DNA from: JABMQB01 sp963666575
GTDB taxonomy: Bacteria > Bacteroidota > Bacteroidia > Bacteroidales > Prolixibacteraceae
Length of the DNA: 64,000 bases
Assembly (NCBI GenBank): GCA_963666575.2
Contig: CAXXYG010000016.1
Location: 434,001 to 498,000 of the forward strand
Direction of reading: 5' to 3'
This document shows, piece after piece, positions 36,440 through 44,746 of the stretch. The notes under the pieces are model-generated. The model made no database searches, was not told the origin of the DNA, and worked only from the letters and a program-made list of their open reading frames with translations. The translations under genes and the position numbers were made by a program. Every line of letters begins with the position of its first letter. Within the stretch, counting starts at the first letter, position 1.

Positions 36440-37291
36440 ATGAACAGCGACAAAATAACCAGGATCGTTTTATTTTTAGCATCATTTATCATATTATTTG
36501 TCGCTGCAGGCATGCTCTTTTCTTTGGTGAAAGGAGCTATTCCTTCGTTTAAGGAATTTGGGATTAAATTTATTTTTTCCAATATATGGGATCCTACAAG
36601 TGGCAGAGAATCGTATGGTGCTTTGCCATTTATTGCAGGCACTATTATGACATCGGTAGCGGCATTAATTATTAGTTTTCCGCTGTCATTTGGCACTTCG
36701 TTATTTTTAGGAGAATATTTTAAAGGGAAAAGGGTTGCCAAGGTATTAGGAACCATGGTTGATTTGTTGGCAGGCATTCCATCAATTGTTTACGGACTTT
36801 GGGGATTTTATGTTTTACGGCCGTTATTGATCGACCTTGGATTTGCCAATCAGGGATTTGGTATTTTTACTGCAAGCCTGATTTTGGCTATTATGATTAT
36901 TCCATATGCTACCTCTTTAAGCAACGAAATTATTTCGATGGTTCCCAACGATTTAAAGGAGGCTGCTTATTCACTAGGCGCCACTCGCATCGAAGTAATT
37001 TTTAATGTAACTATTCCGGCTGCACGGTCAGGCATCATTGCCAGTTATATCCTTTCGTTTGGAAGGGCTTTGGGAGAGACCATGGCTGTTACAATGTTAA
37101 TAGGGAATACAAACGTTGTCCCGGAAAGTTTTTTTGGAACAGGGAACACAATGGCCAGTGTAATTGCAAATCAGTTTGGCGAAGCCGATGGTTTAAAATT
37201 GAGTTCGCTGATTGCTATTGGCCTTCTCCTTTTTATCATTACAGGAATAATTAATGCGATTGGGAAAATAATCATTAAAAAAATGGCTTAA
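36440..37291 (+). CDS. pstC: Phosphate ABC transporter permease PstC
   Basis: This 283-aa inner-membrane permease has six hydrophobic segments and the cytoplasmic EAA-type loop (NDLKEAAYSLGATRIEVIFN) that docks to PstB, followed by the conserved SFGRALGETMAVTMLIGN. The N-terminal block (GRESYGALPFIAGTIMTSVA) and LGEYFKGKRVAKVLGTMVDL separate PstC from PstA. It is followed 11 bp later by pstA. Confidence 0.95.
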   Translation: MNSDKITRIVLFLASFIILFVAAGMLFSLVKGAIPSFKEFGIKFIFSNIWDPTSGRESYGALPFIAGTIMTSVAALIISFPLSFGTSLFLGEYFKGKRVAKVLGTMVDLLAGIPSIVYGLWGFYVLRPLLIDLGFANQGFGIFTASLILAIMIIPYATSLSNEIISMVPNDLKEAAYSLGATRIEVIFNVTIPAARSGIIASYILSFGRALGETMAVTMLIGNTNVVPESFFGTGNTMASVIANQFGEADGLKLSSLIAIGLLLFIITGIINAIGKIIIKKMA

Positions 37292-37302
37292 CGCAGAAGA
37301 TT

Positions 37303-38190
37303 ATGGTATCAGTAAAAAAAATAGTTAAGCGCGATAATTCGAAACAGAGGATACTCAAAGATAAACTGGCTTATGCCTCGGTTATTTTGTTATCCGTAAT
37401 TACTGTTTCGCCTATAATTTTGATTATTTCAAAATTAATTATTAAAGGGATTAAACAAATTAGTTTTGATTTTATCCTTCAAAATACACCCGATACATTT
37501 GAAGCTATGACAGCTGTTGCCAACGAGGAATTAATTCCAGGGGGTATTGCCAATGGTATAACCGGAACACTTTTAATGGTAGTACTTGCTTCAGCTATTG
37601 CTATTCCGGTAGGAGTTATTACAGGAATTTACCTGTACGAAAATCAAGGGAAGTTTATGGCAAACCTCACACGGAATGTGTCTGATATTTTGCAAGGGGT
37701 ACCTTCAATTGTACTTGGATTAATAGCCTATATATGGGTAGTAAAGAGTATTACCAATGGGTATTCAGCTTTGGCCGGAAGTGTTTCATTGTCGATTATG
37801 ATGTTACCAATGATTGTCCGTTCAACTGAGGAAACTTTAAAAATGATCCCTCAATCTTTAAAAGAGGCTGCATTGGCTTTGGGTGTTCCATATTATAAAG
37901 TAATTTTAAGGGTATTGGTTCCTACTGGTTTTAATGGATTATTTACCGGAATATTACTGGGGATTTCACGTGTTCTTGGCGAAACGGCTCCATTAATGCT
38001 CACTGCGTTGGGAAGCACTGTTATAAATTTAAATATTGCAAAACCAACAAGTGCAATTCCTTTGTTAATTTGGGAATTTTACAACGACCCAAACATGGTT
38101 GATTTAATATGGAGTTCGTCATTGTTGTTGATGGGAATTGTATTGTTGTTAAATATTATATCGAAACGAATGGCAGCCAGGTCTAAATGA
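37303..38190 (+). CDS. pstA: Phosphate ABC transporter permease PstA
   Basis: This 295-aa permease pairs with PstC to form the membrane channel. It has six hydrophobic segments, the PstA-type block GGIANGITGTLLMVVLASAI, the EAA loop (IPQSLKEAALALGVPYYKVI) and the conserved GISRVLGETAPLMLTALG. Its stop overlaps the pstB start by 4 bases, which indicates translational coupling. Confidence 0.95.
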   Translation: MVSVKKIVKRDNSKQRILKDKLAYASVILLSVITVSPIILIISKLIIKGIKQISFDFILQNTPDTFEAMTAVANEELIPGGIANGITGTLLMVVLASAIAIPVGVITGIYLYENQGKFMANLTRNVSDILQGVPSIVLGLIAYIWVVKSITNGYSALAGSVSLSIMMLPMIVRSTEETLKMIPQSLKEAALALGVPYYKVILRVLVPTGFNGLFTGILLGISRVLGETAPLMLTALGSTVINLNIAKPTSAIPLLIWEFYNDPNMVDLIWSSSLLLMGIVLLLNIISKRMAARSK

Positions 38191-38981
38191 TCTCAAAGAT
38201 GAATGAAAATATAGAACAAGTTAAAAACCCGATTTTATCGATACGTAACTTATCAATAGCCTACGATAAAGGTAATTATGCTGTTAATAATGTAACTGCT
38301 GATATTAAAAAAAACAGCGTTACTGCCATAATGGGGCCATCGGGGTGTGGGAAAAGTACATTGCTGCGTGCTATAAACAGGATGCATGAATTGTATGAAA
38401 ATATCATAACTGAAGGTAATATTTTTCTAAATGGGGAGGATATTAATTCGATGTCGGTGATTGATTTACGTCGAAATGCCGGTATGGTTTTTCAACGTCC
38501 AAATCCATTCCCAACGATGAGTATATACGATAATGTGATTGCCGGGTATAAATTAAATGGCATCAGGCTTAAAAAGAGCGAAAGAGACGACATTGTTGAA
38601 CGCTCATTGACTGATGTAACATTGTGGGACGAAGTAAAAGACTCTTTGCTTAAAAAAGGGACTTTCCTTTCCGGTGGACAGCAACAACGCTTATGTATTG
38701 CACGCGCCCTGGCTTTCGACCCCAAGATTATTCTTTTAGATGAACCTACATCGGCACTCGACCCGGTTGCTACTTCAAAAGTTGAAGATTTGATGGTGAA
38801 ATTAAAAAAGAATTATACCATTTTAATGGTGACTCACAATATGTCGCAGGCAGCGCGTATTTCCGATTATTCAATGTTTATGTATTTGGGTGAATTGGTG
38901 GAATATGGCAAAACCAAAAACATGTTTACAAATCCGAAGGACCGTAGGACAGAAGAATATTTAACAGGTAAATTCGGTTAA
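38187..38981 (+). CDS. pstB: Phosphate ABC transporter ATPase PstB
   Basis: This 264-aa ATPase powers the Pst transporter. It has Walker A (MGPSGCGKST), Q-loop region (VFQRPNPFPTMSIYDNV, typical of PstB), ABC signature (LSGGQQQRLCIARAL), Walker B (KIILLDEPTSALDP) and the H-loop (LMVTHNMSQAARIS). The start at 38187 overlaps the pstA stop by 4 bases; the ATG at 38199 is an alternative. It is followed by phoU, as in most pst operons. Confidence 0.96.
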   Translation: MISKMNENIEQVKNPILSIRNLSIAYDKGNYAVNNVTADIKKNSVTAIMGPSGCGKSTLLRAINRMHELYENIITEGNIFLNGEDINSMSVIDLRRNAGMVFQRPNPFPTMSIYDNVIAGYKLNGIRLKKSERDDIVERSLTDVTLWDEVKDSLLKKGTFLSGGQQQRLCIARALAFDPKIILLDEPTSALDPVATSKVEDLMVKLKKNYTILMVTHNMSQAARISDYSMFMYLGELVEYGKTKNMFTNPKDRRTEEYLTGKFG

Positions 38982-39009
38982 TTAGTTTATTGACTTAAAA
39001 TTGATTGTT

Positions 39010-39699
39010 ATGACACTCAAAAAAGATGACGCTATAGATAGCATTTTATCCGATTTTGAAAATATTGCCAACCTGGTTTTACTTCAACTTGATTTGTTGG
39101 AGGTTCAAATTTCTTCCGGCGAATTAGTAATTCCTGAAAAAACATTTGCTGAAATTAGGGAGAATGAAATAAAACTGGATAAGATGGAAGTAAAAATTTC
39201 AGATAAAATTATCCGCACAATTGTCCTTTATAAACCGGTAGCTTCCGATATCCGTAAAATTATCGCCTGTTACCGTATTGTTATCAGCCTTGAACGTATT
39301 GGCGATTTAGTGATGAATATTATTAATTATTTTGCTAAAATTAAAGAACCAAAAGTTTACGATAATCTTTCGGATGTAATCTCAAACATGGTGATTTTAA
39401 GTTCAAATATGGTGAAAAAAGCCTTGTTGTCGTTTACTCACGACGATAAAGAATTTGCCATTTGGACCATAAAAAATGGTTCTGTAATTGATGAGTTAAA
39501 CCATAAACTCATTAAAAAAGCCATCAATAAAAGCAAAGTGAATGACGATAATAAACATTTGTTGATGAGTTTTATCAATATCAACGAAATGATTTCGAAT
39601 ATTGAACGAATTGCCGACCATGCTACCAATATTGCTGAAGCAGCTATTTATTCATTCGAAGGAAAAGATATCAGGCATTTAAAGGATGAAACCGAATAA
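39010..39699 (+). CDS. phoU: PhoU-family regulator of phosphate uptake
   Basis: This 229-aa soluble, all-helical protein is made of two three-helix repeats typical of PhoU, with conserved segments RENEIKLDKMEVKISDKIIR, KPVASDIRKIIACYRIVISL, ERIGDLVMNIINYF and the second copy NIERIADHATNIAEAAIY, which carry the metal-binding acidic residues. PhoU links Pst to the PhoR kinase and keeps the Pho response off when phosphate is plentiful. A TTG at 39001 would add three residues; the ATG at 39010 is preferred. The gene lies between pstB and a second PhoB/PhoR-type pair. Confidence 0.92.
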   Translation: MTLKKDDAIDSILSDFENIANLVLLQLDLLEVQISSGELVIPEKTFAEIRENEIKLDKMEVKISDKIIRTIVLYKPVASDIRKIIACYRIVISLERIGDLVMNIINYFAKIKEPKVYDNLSDVISNMVILSSNMVKKALLSFTHDDKEFAIWTIKNGSVIDELNHKLIKKAINKSKVNDDNKHLLMSFININEMISNIERIADHATNIAEAAIYSFEGKDIRHLKDETE

Positions 39700-39707
39700 C
39701 CAGAAAC

Positions 39708-40391
39708 ATGAAAGCAATTCCAAAAATATTGATTGTTGACGATGAAAAGGATTTGTGTGAAATTCTTCAGTTTAATCTCGAAAGCGAAGGATTTACAACT
39801 GAAGTTGTTTATTCGGCCGAAGATGCTTTGAATAAACCCTTGGAAGAATTTGACCTGATTTTACTGGACATTATGATGGGCGGCATTTCAGGTTATAAAA
39901 TGGCGGACATTGTGCGTCGGAATATGCATCTGACTGTGCCAATAATTTTCCTGACGGCGAAGGGTTCGGAGAATGATATTATTACCGGATTTAATGTGGG
40001 AGGCGACGATTATATAAAAAAACCTTTTTCGATTAAAGAAGTTGTAGCACGTGTAAAAGCAGTTTTAAAAAGAGGAAAAGCTAAACCTTCGTTATCGCAT
40101 ATTTTGCAGTACAATGAATTGGAATTAGACCTGCAACGTAAAAGTGTTGTTATTGGGAAAGAACACCTCAACCTTACCCGGAAAGAATTTGAAATCCTGG
40201 CTTTATTATTAAAACACAAAGGGCAGTACATTAGCCGGAGCGAAATATTAGACCGTATTTGGAGTAACGACGTGATAGTTACCGAACGGAATGTGGATGT
40301 AAACATGGCTCGATTGCGTAAAAAAATTGAGGAATATGGTAAATTTATCAAAGGAAAATCAGGATATGGTTATTGTTTTGATATTGATTAA
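39708..40391 (+). CDS. OmpR/PhoB-family response regulator
   Basis: A 227-aa receiver plus winged-helix regulator. The acidic pocket is LIVDDEKDLCEIL, the phospho-acceptor aspartate is in LILLDIMMGGISG, and the lysine is in YIKKPFSIKE. The winged helix includes NLTRKEFEILALLLKHKGQY and the recognition helix region VTERNVDVNMARLRKKIEEY. It starts 8 bp after phoU and is followed by its kinase, so it is the better candidate for the true PhoB of this cell, although the pair at 29851-31707 is very similar in build. Confidence 0.9.
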   Translation: MKAIPKILIVDDEKDLCEILQFNLESEGFTTEVVYSAEDALNKPLEEFDLILLDIMMGGISGYKMADIVRRNMHLTVPIIFLTAKGSENDIITGFNVGGDDYIKKPFSIKEVVARVKAVLKRGKAKPSLSHILQYNELELDLQRKSVVIGKEHLNLTRKEFEILALLLKHKGQYISRSEILDRIWSNDVIVTERNVDVNMARLRKKIEEYGKFIKGKSGYGYCFDID

Positions 40392-40413
40392 TAACTTTTA
40401 AAAATTATCAAAA

Positions 40414-42183
40414 GTGCCAAATAAACAAACATTCAGAAGGAAAATTTTTATCTACTTTTTTGCGGTGTTATTTCTTTTTACTGCAATTATATTGTTGTTT
40501 CAATATAACCGCGAAAAAAGGTATAGAATTGGCCAGCTGGAAAATACGCTGGAGAATATTACCGATTTAACACAAAACTTTGTTGAGAGGAATAAACTCA
40601 TTTCAACATTCGAGTTTGGGAAAGTTGATACCATAAAAAATATTCTTCCACAGGAAAATACCCGGATAACTATTGTCGATAAAAAGGGAGTGGTTTTGTA
40701 CGATAGTTTTGTGGCAGACTACAAAACGATGGAGAATCATTTTGCACGGCCTGAAATTCAAAAAGCCCTTTTTTCTGATTTTGGCTCCAATATCCGGCAT
40801 TCTGAAACAACCAATCAGGAGTTTTATTATTATGCCAAATATTTCGATGACTATTTTGTCCGTGCCGCCATTGTTTATAATATCGATATTAAGAATTTTT
40901 TGAAAGGTGAACGATTATTTATATTTTTTATTCTGACTATTTTTATGATCGTTTGGATTCTGCTAAATTTTGTCACAAAACGCCTTTCGATAACCATCAC
41001 AAAATTAAAGGACTTTTCAATTAAAGCCGGAAAAAATGAACCTATCAATCCTGATACTGATTTTCCTGATAACGAATTGGGTGTGATTAGTAGCCAGATT
41101 ATTCGGATGTACGATAAATTACGGAAAACAAAAGATGAATTGGGCAATGAAAAAGAGAGGCTTTTTAACCATTTAAATGTATTACACGAAGGTATTTCAT
41201 TTTTTACGCCCAATCGTGAAAAAACTCTTGCCAACAGCCATTTTATTCAATACATCAATACTATTTCGGAAACGTCAACAATTAATGCTGAAAACATTTT
41301 TCAGATACCGGAATTTAAGCCTTTAAAAGAATTCCTGGATAAACACCTTGGCTCAGAAACACAATTTCAACCAAATGAATTGCCGCAAATTGAATTTACT
41401 GCCTCAAAAAATGAAAAGTATTTTAAAGTCCAAAGCATCATATTTTTTGATAAAAACTTTGAGGTATTAATTTCTGATATTACACGGCTTGAAAAACGCC
41501 GGCTCTTAAAACAACAATTAACCTCGAATATTGCCCATGAATTAAAAACACCTTTGGCATCAATAAAAGGGTATCTTGAAACGCTTCTGAATAATGGAAA
41601 AATTCCTAAAGAGAAACAAGTTTATTTTACTGAAAAAGCTTATACTCAAACAGAAAGGTTAACTTATTTACTCAATGATATTTCGTTATTAAACAATATT
41701 GAGGATGCCGGCGAGCTGTTTGAGTTTAAGAATATAAATGTCAGGCATTTAATAAACGATGTGACTGAAAATCTTCATAATCGTTTAGTTGAGAATAAAA
41801 TAGAATGTGTTATACAAGTTGGTAGTGAAGTAATAGTAAATGGAAATGATTCGTTGTTATCTTCTATTTTTCAGAACCTTATTGAAAATACGATTAATTA
41901 TGCCGGGAAAGATATTATTATAACAATTAACAATTATCTGGAAGATGAACTGTTTCATTATTTTGTGTATTCTGATTCAGGTAAAGGAATTCCGGAAGAA
42001 CATTTGAGCCGGATTTTTGAACGGTTTTACCGGGTTGATTCAGGCCGTACCAGAGAAAGTGGAGGGACTGGCCTTGGTTTATCGATTGTAAAAAATGCCA
42101 TTCAATTACATAAAGGCGAAATTTCAGTTCGTAATAATCCTCAAGGTGGACTTGAATTTCTTTTCTCGTTATCAAAAAAATAG
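40414..42183 (+). CDS. PhoR-like sensor histidine kinase with periplasmic domain
   Basis: This 589-aa kinase starts with GTG. It has a transmembrane helix (IYFFAVLFLFTAIILLFQ, about 10-28), a periplasmic domain of about 135 residues, a second helix (LFIFFILTIFMIVWILLNFV), a HAMP-like linker, a PAS-like region (about 255-355) and the kinase core with H375 in NIAHELKTPLASIKGY, then N box (NLIENTINYAGK), G1 (DSGKGIPEEH) and G2 (GGTGLGLSIVKNA). Unlike the kinase at 30652, it has a real periplasmic sensor domain. It ends the porin-pst-phoU-regulator run, and palindromic repeats follow. Confidence 0.92.
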   Translation: MPNKQTFRRKIFIYFFAVLFLFTAIILLFQYNREKRYRIGQLENTLENITDLTQNFVERNKLISTFEFGKVDTIKNILPQENTRITIVDKKGVVLYDSFVADYKTMENHFARPEIQKALFSDFGSNIRHSETTNQEFYYYAKYFDDYFVRAAIVYNIDIKNFLKGERLFIFFILTIFMIVWILLNFVTKRLSITITKLKDFSIKAGKNEPINPDTDFPDNELGVISSQIIRMYDKLRKTKDELGNEKERLFNHLNVLHEGISFFTPNREKTLANSHFIQYINTISETSTINAENIFQIPEFKPLKEFLDKHLGSETQFQPNELPQIEFTASKNEKYFKVQSIIFFDKNFEVLISDITRLEKRRLLKQQLTSNIAHELKTPLASIKGYLETLLNNGKIPKEKQVYFTEKAYTQTERLTYLLNDISLLNNIEDAGELFEFKNINVRHLINDVTENLHNRLVENKIECVIQVGSEVIVNGNDSLLSSIFQNLIENTINYAGKDIIITINNYLEDELFHYFVYSDSGKGIPEEHLSRIFERFYRVDSGRTRESGGTGLGLSIVKNAIQLHKGEISVRNNPQGGLEFLFSLSKK

Positions 42184-42206
42184 GAATTGCAAAAGGTATT
42201 GATAGT

Positions 42207-42425
42207 GCGACATCAAGTCGCCCCCAATGATATGATTTTTTAATGTTATAAACATTCAACTTGTTGGAATTTGTGAAATAATGTTTATGTGTTTATTGAC
42301 CTCGTAGAGGTCACATGTATGCAGAAATACGGATGTGTGTATGATATTCGACCCCGGCTGGGGTCGCACTTTTTAACGTTTCACAATGTTTCTATAAATA
42401 TTTAAACCCTCTGGGTTTGTGAAAC
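42207..42425. repeat. Cluster of short palindromic intergenic elements
   Basis: Five inverted repeats lie in 220 bp: GCGAC/GTCGC (42207-42221), GACCTC/GAGGTC around GTA (42298-42312), CGACCCC/GGGGTCG (42349-42366), AAACCC/GGGTTT (42404-42418) and the wider pair GTTTCACAA (42378-42386) with TTGTGAAAC (42417-42425). This is the look of REP-like elements in Bacteroidota intergenic DNA. The gap between 42184 and 42468 holds no gene. Confidence 0.65.
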
Positions 42426-42468
42426 AGGCTTAATCTTTTTTTTAATGTAATTGGTTTAATCCTACGCA

Positions 42469-42759
42469 TTAATTAATCTTCGTTACTGTAATCCATCCTT
42501 CATTTATGTGAAGCATATCACAAGTGTTTAAACTATCATTAGCAGAGCATGATTCAACTTTTACAAATGAAGCTTTAACTTCTGTCCCATCTTTGATGTT
42601 AAATACAATTTCAAAATTACAAATGTGATAATCTTTATCATTGAACCTTAAATAAGAGCCTGTACAATCCTTAATTACGGTCATTTCTCCTTCAATGTTT
42701 TCAGAACATGAAAGAAAAATGCTAAGAAATAATCCAACTAAAACTAAAAACCTTTTCAT
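42469..42759 (-). CDS. Small lipoprotein of unknown function
   Basis: A 96-aa protein with a signal sequence and lipobox IFLSC (Cys18), followed by an acidic region and a beta-rich domain with four further cysteines (DCTGSYLRF, YHICNFEIVF, ESCSAND, TCDMLHI), which may form disulphides in the periplasm. The frame extends upstream to 42834, but the signal peptide begins at the ATG at 42759. It stands alone between repeats and a long gene-free region. I do not recognise the family. Confidence 0.6.
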   Translation of the reverse strand: MKRFLVLVGLFLSIFLSCSENIEGEMTVIKDCTGSYLRFNDKDYHICNFEIVFNIKDGTEVKASFVKVESCSANDSLNTCDMLHINEGWITVTKIN

Positions 42760-42919
42760 ATTGAAACAATATAAGAGATAGTATATTGACGAACTTTCAA
42801 CATAAATGGTTGCGCCGAAAATGTTTACTATCACTCAATACTTAACACTTTAAGTTCTATCGTTTGGCGTATTTCACGATTAGTATCTGACAGTATTTAT
42901 TACAGTTTTATTACACAAA

Positions 42920-42959
42920 TGTAATAATAGCTTATAAAAATATTAATCGAGGTGTAACA
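42920..42959 (+). promoter_or_regulatory. Weaker Pho-box-like array
   Basis: TAA cores at 42922, 42944 and 42955 fit an 11-bp register, with TAT at the missing place 42933. The part TTAATCGAGGTGTAACATT closely resembles TTAATCGAATTGTAACATT in the porin-pst array. No TAnnTTTG follows at the expected 13-14 bp, so the call is weaker than the other three. Confidence 0.4.
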
Positions 42960-43086
42960 TTATTGCTATTGCTTCGCAGTAGATAATTTATTGAATCAGG
43001 ATGAATTAAAACCTGAGCCGTAAGTTGTCACTTGAACTTTATTTTAATGTAAAAACTGAAAATTAATTATTAAGATTTAATACCAT

Positions 43087-43166
43087 GAAACGAGCATGCA
43101 AATGACTATTCATACAGGAGAATCATTCTAAGCGAGTTACATCGAATACTGTTAAAAATTTAAAAT
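43087..43166 (+). repeat. Dispersed leader repeat, copy A
   Basis: This copy contains AAACGAGCATGCAAATGACT at the left (shared in part with copy B at 63458) and GCGAGTTACATCGAATACT at 43132-43150 (shared with copy C at 16171). It ends about 10 bp before the ATG at 43176. Confidence 0.7.
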
Positions 43167-43175
43167 TATAATGAG

Positions 43176-44654
43176 ATGAAAAAATTTAATTTATTATTTG
43201 TTGTGTTGCTGATAGTTGGTGCGGCTTTTTTGAATTCTTGTAGTGAGGATGATCCAATTGAGGTTATCCCGGATGCACCTTCAGTAACCGCTCCCTCTTC
43301 GACAGCCAATGTTGATGCCAACCAATCAATCGATGTGTCTTTTACTGTTAATGTTCCCGGAGGTTATGCTACAGCGACTACTAGTGCACAGGGCGGAACT
43401 GCAACTATTTTAAGTCAGCCAGAAGCTGCTGCAACATCAGGAACAGTAGTGGTTGCTTTTACTGCTGGTACTACAGGTGGTGCTGCTTCTGTTACTATTA
43501 CAGTGACTGATATCAATCAAAAATCAGATAATGCAACAGCTGTTTTGTCGGTAGATGAAGAAGAAATGGAAGTATCGGTAAGCGCAAATATAAGTGCAAA
43601 TACAACCTGGGAAACAGGGAAAGTATATACCCTGGCATCGCGAATTTCTGTTTTGGACGGTGTTACCTTAACAATTGAACCGGGTGTTGTTGTAAAAGGC
43701 GAAGCTGGGACAGGAGCTAACGCTACTGCATTAATTGTTGCCCGGGGTGGTAAAATAATAGCCGAAGGAACAGCTGCAGCTCCAATTATTTTTACTTCGG
43801 TAGCTGACAATATTGTGCCGGGTGAAATAGCAAGCCCTAACCTCGACCCAACATTAAATGGTTTATGGGGTGGTTTAATTGTATTGGGAAATGCGCCAAT
43901 TTCGGGTGATGCAGAATCACAACAAATTGAAGGAATACCTCCTTCAGATCAAAATGGATTGTATGGTGGGACTGTTGCTGACGACGACTCAGGCGTGATT
44001 AAATATATCTCTATCCGCCATGGTGGAGCTAATATTGGTGAAGGAAACGAAATTAACGGTTTAACGCTTGGTGGTGTAGGATCATCTACTGTTATCGAAA
44101 ATGTTGAAATTGTTTCGAACCAGGATGACGGAATTGAATGGTTTGGAGGAACTGTTGATGTTAAAAATGCCATCATCTGGAATACAGGCGACGATGCTGT
44201 TGATGCTGACCAGGCTTGGGCTGGCACCATTGATAATTTTGTGGTAATCAATCCAGGTGACGAGTGTTTTGAACTGGATGGCCCTGAGGGTAGTTATACC
44301 AGCACAGGATATACCATTAAAAATGGTACTGTTTTAGTTGAAGATGCCAGTGGTTTAATCGACTTCGATGACAATACAGATGCGAATATGATGGATATCT
44401 ATTTTACCGCTTTATCAGAAGATGGTGGACAAGATGTTGAGGGATATGCCGGTTATTTTACCAATACAAATGGATTTGCTTCTTCGGGTTTTGAAGTAAC
44501 ATTACCAGCCGGAATTGTTTTAACCGACGTATTCAAAGATGGATCTGATGCTATAACTACTTCTGTTGCCGCAGGTGCTGCAACTGTTGGAGCTGACCTT
44601 ACAAAGTTTGCTGATTGGTCATGGGCTGCAGTTGCCGGAAAATTAGCATTATAA
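43176..44654 (+). CDS. Exported parallel beta-helix-type lipoprotein
   Basis: This 492-aa protein has a lipobox (LNSC, Cys22), an Ig/cadherin-like part (about 30-125), and a C-terminal region with the repeated short strands of a right-handed parallel beta-helix (WETGKVYTLASRISVLDGVT, GGVGSSTVIENVEIVSNQDD, WNTGDDAVDADQAWAGTIDN). The family is common in Bacteroidota, often misnamed, and typically sits next to a TonB-dependent receptor, as here: the receptor gene follows after a terminator-like hairpin. A role as surface partner of the receptor is likely but not shown. It is preceded by a Pho-box-like array, which hints at phosphate control. Confidence 0.8.
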   Translation: MKKFNLLFVVLLIVGAAFLNSCSEDDPIEVIPDAPSVTAPSSTANVDANQSIDVSFTVNVPGGYATATTSAQGGTATILSQPEAAATSGTVVVAFTAGTTGGAASVTITVTDINQKSDNATAVLSVDEEEMEVSVSANISANTTWETGKVYTLASRISVLDGVTLTIEPGVVVKGEAGTGANATALIVARGGKIIAEGTAAAPIIFTSVADNIVPGEIASPNLDPTLNGLWGGLIVLGNAPISGDAESQQIEGIPPSDQNGLYGGTVADDDSGVIKYISIRHGGANIGEGNEINGLTLGGVGSSTVIENVEIVSNQDDGIEWFGGTVDVKNAIIWNTGDDAVDADQAWAGTIDNFVVINPGDECFELDGPEGSYTSTGYTIKNGTVLVEDASGLIDFDDNTDANMMDIYFTALSEDGGQDVEGYAGYFTNTNGFASSGFEVTLPAGIVLTDVFKDGSDAITTSVAAGAATVGADLTKFADWSWAAVAGKLAL

Positions 44655-44680
44655 ACTATTTATTTCATATCAAATTGATT

Positions 44681-44715
44681 AAAAACTCACAGGCAAATAG
44701 TGCTTGTGAGTTTTT
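44681..44715 (+). terminator. Hairpin between the beta-helix and TonB-receptor genes
   Basis: AAAAACTCACAGGC (44681-44694) pairs with GCTTGTGAGTTTTT (44702-44715) with one G-T pair, followed by T-rich sequence. It may reduce transcription of the receptor relative to the lipoprotein. Confidence 0.75.
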
Positions 44716-44746
44716 ATTATTGTAATAATTGAATATTATTAAAGTC

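Larger units (their letters stand above)
42760..43175. other. Gene-free region upstream of the beta-helix lipoprotein gene
   Basis: No gene is visible in these 416 bases. They hold a partial 11-bp repeat array (42920-42959) and copy A of the dispersed leader repeat (43087-43166). No convincing promoter was found. Confidence 0.6.

Noticed and set aside
43517..44251. Open frames opposite the beta-helix gene
   Set aside because: Shadows of a low-complexity real gene, without start context or domain features.
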